From Bryobacteraceae bacterium (lineage in GTDB: Bacteria > Acidobacteriota > Terriglobia > Bryobacterales > Bryobacteraceae), in NCBI GenBank assembly GCA_030036985.1, contig JASHSD010000334.1, positions 1 through 10,133 on the forward strand: a stretch of DNA of 10,133 nt, written 5' to 3'. The notes beneath the pieces are model-generated. The model was given only the letters and a program-made list of their open reading frames with translations. It made no database searches and had not been told where the DNA came from. Positions 7,265-10,133 of this stretch are shown here, piece by piece (position 1 is the first letter of the stretch; every line of letters begins with the position of its first letter). Position numbers and translations under genes: made by a program.

Positions 7265-9528
7265 GAGTCGTCGAGGTTCGGACCGAAGCGGAACTGTGTG
7301 GCCTGCGAGAGGCTTGGGCGACGCTCCTGCCTGCCACGGCTTTCCACACGATTTTCCAGACTTGGGAATGGGTGCAAGCCTGGTGGTCCGCGTACGGCAA
7401 GGCCGGCGAACTGCGCGTACTGGCGGCATTCGACGCAGACGGAACTCCGCGGGGCATTGTTCCGCTGCGATCGGGCACGGCATCGCGGTACGGGCGGACC
7501 GTGCCGGTGCTGGATCTCCTGACCGACGGCTCGAACGACGCCGACTACCTCGAATTTATTCTCGCGGACGGCTATGAGACCGCGGTCATGGACGCCGTTC
7601 GGGAATTCCTGGCGCGGCAGCTAAGCCGGGGGACAGTGCTGCGGTTCAATGAAATCGCCGAGGATTCCCGAACCATTCCGCTCGTCCGCTCGCTGGCCGC
7701 CACGGAACGCCTGATTTGGCAGGAGGCGGATGTCCCCTGCGCTACGGTGTCGTTGCCGGACACCTGGGAAGGGTATCTCTCGATGCTGCGGCCGAGGTTC
7801 CGTGGAAAGATCCGGTCTACCCTGCGGAATCTCGAGGGCCGCCCCGAGGTGTCCTTCGGCATCTGCCGGACGGCGGAGGATCTGGCGCGGCTGCTGCCTG
7901 CCCTGTTCGAACTGCATACCAGACGCTGGGAGGGGGACGGAAAACCGGGCGTGTTCGGCTGGGCGCAAAAGCGCGACTTTTACCGGAAACTGTCACCGTC
8001 GCTCCTGCAGCGCGGTTGGCTGCGCTTCACGTGGCTCGCCTGGAATGGGCACATTCTGGCGTGTCAATACGGTTTCGCTTACGGGAATACATACTTACAG
8101 CTGCAGGAGGGTTACGAGCCGGCATCCGAGCACTGGAACGTGGGACTCGGACTCCGGGCGTGGTCGATCCGTGAGTTCCTTGCGAACGGAATCCGGGAAT
8201 ACGACTTTCTGGGCGGCATGGCGCGATCCAAATCGGATTGGGGCGCCCACCAGAAGCTGTCCAAGCAACTGCTGCTCGCCCGGTCGGGAATCACCAACCG
8301 GGTGTTCTGCCGCGGCCCCGAATGGGAGAGGCAGGCGAAGGAATTCGTCCGCGGGATCGTGCCGGAGAGAGTTCTTGCGGCCCGTCAGTCGTTTCTGACG
8401 CGGCGAAACGAAAACGGGCGCGCGTCTTCTCCCGGGACGGCATCTTCTCCAGGGACTGCATCTTCACCGGGGACCGCATCATGGGTGCGCAGGTCGGCTG
8501 CGCGCTGTTACGTCAGTTCCCCGCTGCCGACCATGATGCGACCGCTCCGCGACAGTTACCGTGTATTTCTCTCGGGGCGCAACAAATGGCCCGGGGTCTC
8601 GTGGAAAAAAAGATCGGCGCCGTCCGCGCGGATCTTTTTCTATCATCGCATCAACGATAACCGGGACCCGTTTTTTCCGGCTTGTTCGACGGACTTGTTC
8701 GAGCGGCAGATTCGGTTTTTGGCGAAGCATTATCTGGTGGTGGGTATGGCGGAATTGCTGGATCGGCTGGAACAGGGCGACCGGTCCGGACACATGATCG
8801 CGATCACCTTCGATGACGGCTATGCGGACAATTATCAGCATGCGTACCCGATTTTGCAGCGTTACAATCTGCCGGCGACGATTTTCCTGACCACGGGGCC
8901 GATCGACGACCGGCAACCGTTGTGGTTCGAGAGCCTCGCGGCCGCGTTCAAAAGTACCGGACATGATCACATCGACGTGGAGATCGACATTCCGCGGCGC
9001 TTCTGGTTGCGCACGGAAAAAGAGCGCGTTGAGGCCAACGCGGGGGTTTTCAGCCTGTTGCGAGGTCTGTCGGACGAGCGGCGCCGCTTTTGGCATGACG
9101 AGTTGCTCAAGATGCTCGGCGCGTCCGGCGATGCGGATCGTAAAGACAAAATGCTCAGCTGGGAGCAGGTACGGGAAATGCACCGGCATCGGGTCGCTTT
9201 CGGGGGCCACAGCGTCACGCACCCGTTCTTGTCGAAAATGGCGCCGGAGACGATGGCTTGGGAAGTCTCGGAGTGCAAGCGGCGCATCGAGGCCGAAACG
9301 CAGTCACGGGTCGAGTATTTTGCCTATCCCAATGGCCGGGAGGAGGATTTCACGCCTTCCAACAAACACGTGCTGCGAGCCGCGGGGTACCAAGCGGCCG
9401 TAACCACCATCTGGGGTGTCAACCACCCGTCCACCGACCGTCTGGAGCTCCGACGTGGGCAGCCGTGGGAGGAAGATCCGGCGCTGTTTGCCTGGAAGTT
9501 GGACTGGTATCAATTGAACGAGGAATAG
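7261..9528 (+). CDS. Fusion: GNAT/FemAB-like acyltransferase + NodB-type polysaccharide deacetylase
   Basis: This 755-residue protein joins two enzymes. Residues 1 to about 380 form a BioF2-like/FemAB-type GNAT acyltransferase (PF13480 style): FQTWEWVQAWW (32-42), RGKIRSTLRNLE (181-192), then LACQYGF (266-272), Y-x-LQEGYEP and YDFLGGMARSKSDWG (314-328), the usual C-terminal signature of that fold. Residues about 381-455 are a Ser/Pro/Gly/Thr- and Arg-rich linker with three ASSPGT repeats. Residues about 456-755 form a polysaccharide deacetylase: FFYHRI (459-464), TFDDGY (516-521, catalytic and metal Asp), GGHSVTHP (648-655, metal ligands H650 and H654) and FAYPNGR (687-693). About 127 residues separate the two metal motifs, longer than in compact NodB domains. 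There is no signal peptide or membrane helix. ATG 7261 overlaps the previous stop (ATGA), with GAAGG at 7249-7253; the longer frame from 7078 would overlap that gene by 187 bases. Exosortase loci often carry a FemAB-like protein and a deacetylase as separate genes. Confidence 0.87.
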   Translation: MRVVEVRTEAELCGLREAWATLLPATAFHTIFQTWEWVQAWWSAYGKAGELRVLAAFDADGTPRGIVPLRSGTASRYGRTVPVLDLLTDGSNDADYLEFILADGYETAVMDAVREFLARQLSRGTVLRFNEIAEDSRTIPLVRSLAATERLIWQEADVPCATVSLPDTWEGYLSMLRPRFRGKIRSTLRNLEGRPEVSFGICRTAEDLARLLPALFELHTRRWEGDGKPGVFGWAQKRDFYRKLSPSLLQRGWLRFTWLAWNGHILACQYGFAYGNTYLQLQEGYEPASEHWNVGLGLRAWSIREFLANGIREYDFLGGMARSKSDWGAHQKLSKQLLLARSGITNRVFCRGPEWERQAKEFVRGIVPERVLAARQSFLTRRNENGRASSPGTASSPGTASSPGTASWVRRSAARCYVSSPLPTMMRPLRDSYRVFLSGRNKWPGVSWKKRSAPSARIFFYHRINDNRDPFFPACSTDLFERQIRFLAKHYLVVGMAELLDRLEQGDRSGHMIAITFDDGYADNYQHAYPILQRYNLPATIFLTTGPIDDRQPLWFESLAAAFKSTGHDHIDVEIDIPRRFWLRTEKERVEANAGVFSLLRGLSDERRRFWHDELLKMLGASGDADRKDKMLSWEQVREMHRHRVAFGGHSVTHPFLSKMAPETMAWEVSECKRRIEAETQSRVEYFAYPNGREEDFTPSNKHVLRAAGYQAAVTTIWGVNHPSTDRLELRRGQPWEEDPALFAWKLDWYQLNEE
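8422..8480 (+). repeat. 18-bp in-frame tandem repeat, three copies plus a partial fourth
   Basis: Three consecutive 18-base units (8422-8439, 8440-8457, 8458-8475) are followed by five matching bases (8476-8480). Each unit encodes ASSPGT, giving residues 388-405 of the fusion protein, at the join between the acyltransferase and deacetylase domains. The copies differ at several bases (GCG/GCA, TCT/TCA, CCC/CCA/CCG, ACG/ACT/ACC) and every difference is synonymous. This suggests an old expansion whose peptide sequence has been kept, as expected for a flexible, low-complexity linker. Confidence 0.9.
8607..8639 (+). terminator. Terminator-like inverted repeat inside the fusion gene
   Basis: The arm AAAAAGATC (8607-8615) pairs perfectly with GATCTTTTT (8631-8639). 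Inside it, after a G-G mismatch (8616/8630), GCGC (8617-8620) pairs with GCGC (8626-8629), leaving a CGTCC loop. Read on the top strand this is a GC-rich stem followed by TTTTTCTAT, and the A-run on the left gives the same shape on the bottom strand, so it has the form of a bidirectional intrinsic terminator. It lies in coding sequence (residues about 449-460), just before the first beta-strand of the deacetylase domain. Whether it terminates or attenuates transcription is not known; the stem is modest and interrupted. Confidence 0.35.
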
Positions 9529-9532
9529 GGGA
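9527..9532 (+). promoter_or_regulatory. Ribosome binding site of the methyltransferase gene
   Basis: AGGGGA overlaps the TAG stop of the fusion gene (9526-9528) and ends 4 bases before ATG 9537. The spacing is short but the match is good, and it marks the start of the edge-truncated methyltransferase. Confidence 0.55.
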
Positions 9533-9536
9533 CAAG

Positions 9537-10133
9537 ATGTTCCGTGCAAGTGATCGGGAAAAATGTCAGCAACTTTTCCAAAAGTACTACGGCGGGCGCA
9601 AATTTCACGACGCCCTATACCGCGAGTTGATCGCGCGGCACCTGAAACCCGGCGACCGCGTCCTGGATGCGGGGTGCGGACGCTACATGACCTTATGCCG
9701 CGACCTGTCCGGGACGGCCCACCTGGTCGGCATCGATCTCGAGAGCACGCTTGAAACCGATAACCAGAGCGCTCCCTATGGGATCCGGGGAGATCTGAAC
9801 CATCTCCCCTTTGCCGCAGAGTATTTCGATATGGTGATCAGCCGTAGCGTAATCGAACACCTAAACGACCCTCCGGCGGTTTTTCGGGAGTTCGCCCGCG
9901 TGCTTCGGCCGGGCGGGAAGGTGGTTCTGGTCACTCCCAACAAATATGACTATGTTTCGGTGATCGCGGCGATCACGCCGTTCCGTCTGCACCAGTTTCT
10001 GGTGAGCAGGATCTTTCCGGTTGCGGAACACGACGTATTCCCCACGCGATACCGCGCCAACACTTTATCCGCCCTGCGGAAGGCTCTGGGTGCGGCCGGA
10101 CTGGGCGAGCGCGACTTGCGGGGCGTCAACCAT
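9537..10133 (+). CDS. Class I SAM-dependent methyltransferase, 3' truncated
   Basis: The first 199 residues are visible and the frame is open to the right edge. They form a Rossmann-type methyltransferase (methyltransferase domain 11/23 style). Motif I is VLDAGCGRY (42-50), the acidic residue binding the SAM ribose is D67 in VGIDLES, the adenine-proximal acid is D86 in GDLNHLPF, motif IV is SRSVIEHL (102-109), followed by RVLRPGGKVVLVTPN (121-135). The RxLRPGG and TPN pattern is typical of small-molecule or sugar methyltransferases rather than RNA or protein ones, but the acceptor is unknown. In this setting a sugar O- or N-methylation is the natural guess. The start is ATG 9537, 8 bases after the upstream stop, with AGGGGA at 9527-9532 as a ribosome site. 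The C-terminal part, which usually holds a substrate-recognition region, is outside the window. Confidence 0.87.
   Translation, partial: MFRASDREKCQQLFQKYYGGRKFHDALYRELIARHLKPGDRVLDAGCGRYMTLCRDLSGTAHLVGIDLESTLETDNQSAPYGIRGDLNHLPFAAEYFDMVISRSVIEHLNDPPAVFREFARVLRPGGKVVLVTPNKYDYVSVIAAITPFRLHQFLVSRIFPVAEHDVFPTRYRANTLSALRKALGAAGLGERDLRGVNH

Noticed and set aside
8238..8660. A 140-codon frame over the linker region in another phase
   Set aside because: It overlaps both domains of the fusion protein, whose motifs all lie in the main frame; it is of interest only as the frame that would be entered by slippage at the A-run.
9563..9754. A 63-codon frame inside the methyltransferase
   Set aside because: It is out of frame with the clear SAM-binding motifs that begin at ATG 9537.

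Overview
The window is a tightly packed run of seven genes, all on the + strand, with gaps of at most 14 bases or 4-base ATGA overlaps. It reads as the interior of one exopolysaccharide or glycoconjugate assembly operon. Both end genes are cut by the window edges. No promoter, RNA gene, insertion sequence, CRISPR array or convincing operon-end terminator is visible, and no non-coding stretch exceeds 14 bases.

Layout: three glycosyltransferases come first (3-1124 partial, 1139-2353, 2358-3503). Next is a full asparagine synthetase-type amidotransferase (3507-5378), overlapped by a second family member whose glutaminase half has lost its catalytic residues (5375-7264). Then comes a fusion of a GNAT/FemAB-like acyltransferase and a NodB-type polysaccharide deacetylase (7261-9528). 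The last gene is a class I SAM-dependent methyltransferase (9537 to the right edge). The first and third glycosyltransferases carry the signatures of the two sugar transferases (TIGR03087 and TIGR03088 types) that travel with exosortase/EpsH (PEP-CTERM) loci, and the first AsnB resembles the amidotransferase of those loci. No exosortase or PEP-CTERM protein lies inside the window.

Organism: the DNA is GC-rich with mostly G/C-ending codons, and the exosortase-type context points to a Gram-negative, environmental bacterium. Acidobacteriota, Planctomycetota or a proteobacterial lineage would all fit, and the sequence does not decide between them.

How the genes may work together (inference): the glycosyltransferases build an oligosaccharide on the cytoplasmic side of the membrane. 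The deacetylase half of the fusion frees amino groups and the acyltransferase half re-acylates them or acylates other positions. The AsnB pair amidates carboxyl groups, and the methyltransferase adds a methyl cap. The most unusual points are the AsnB paralogue that has kept its ATP-dependent synthetase half but lost its glutaminase site, the acyltransferase-deacetylase fusion, and the region joining its two halves, which holds an 18-bp tandem repeat and a terminator-like hairpin.
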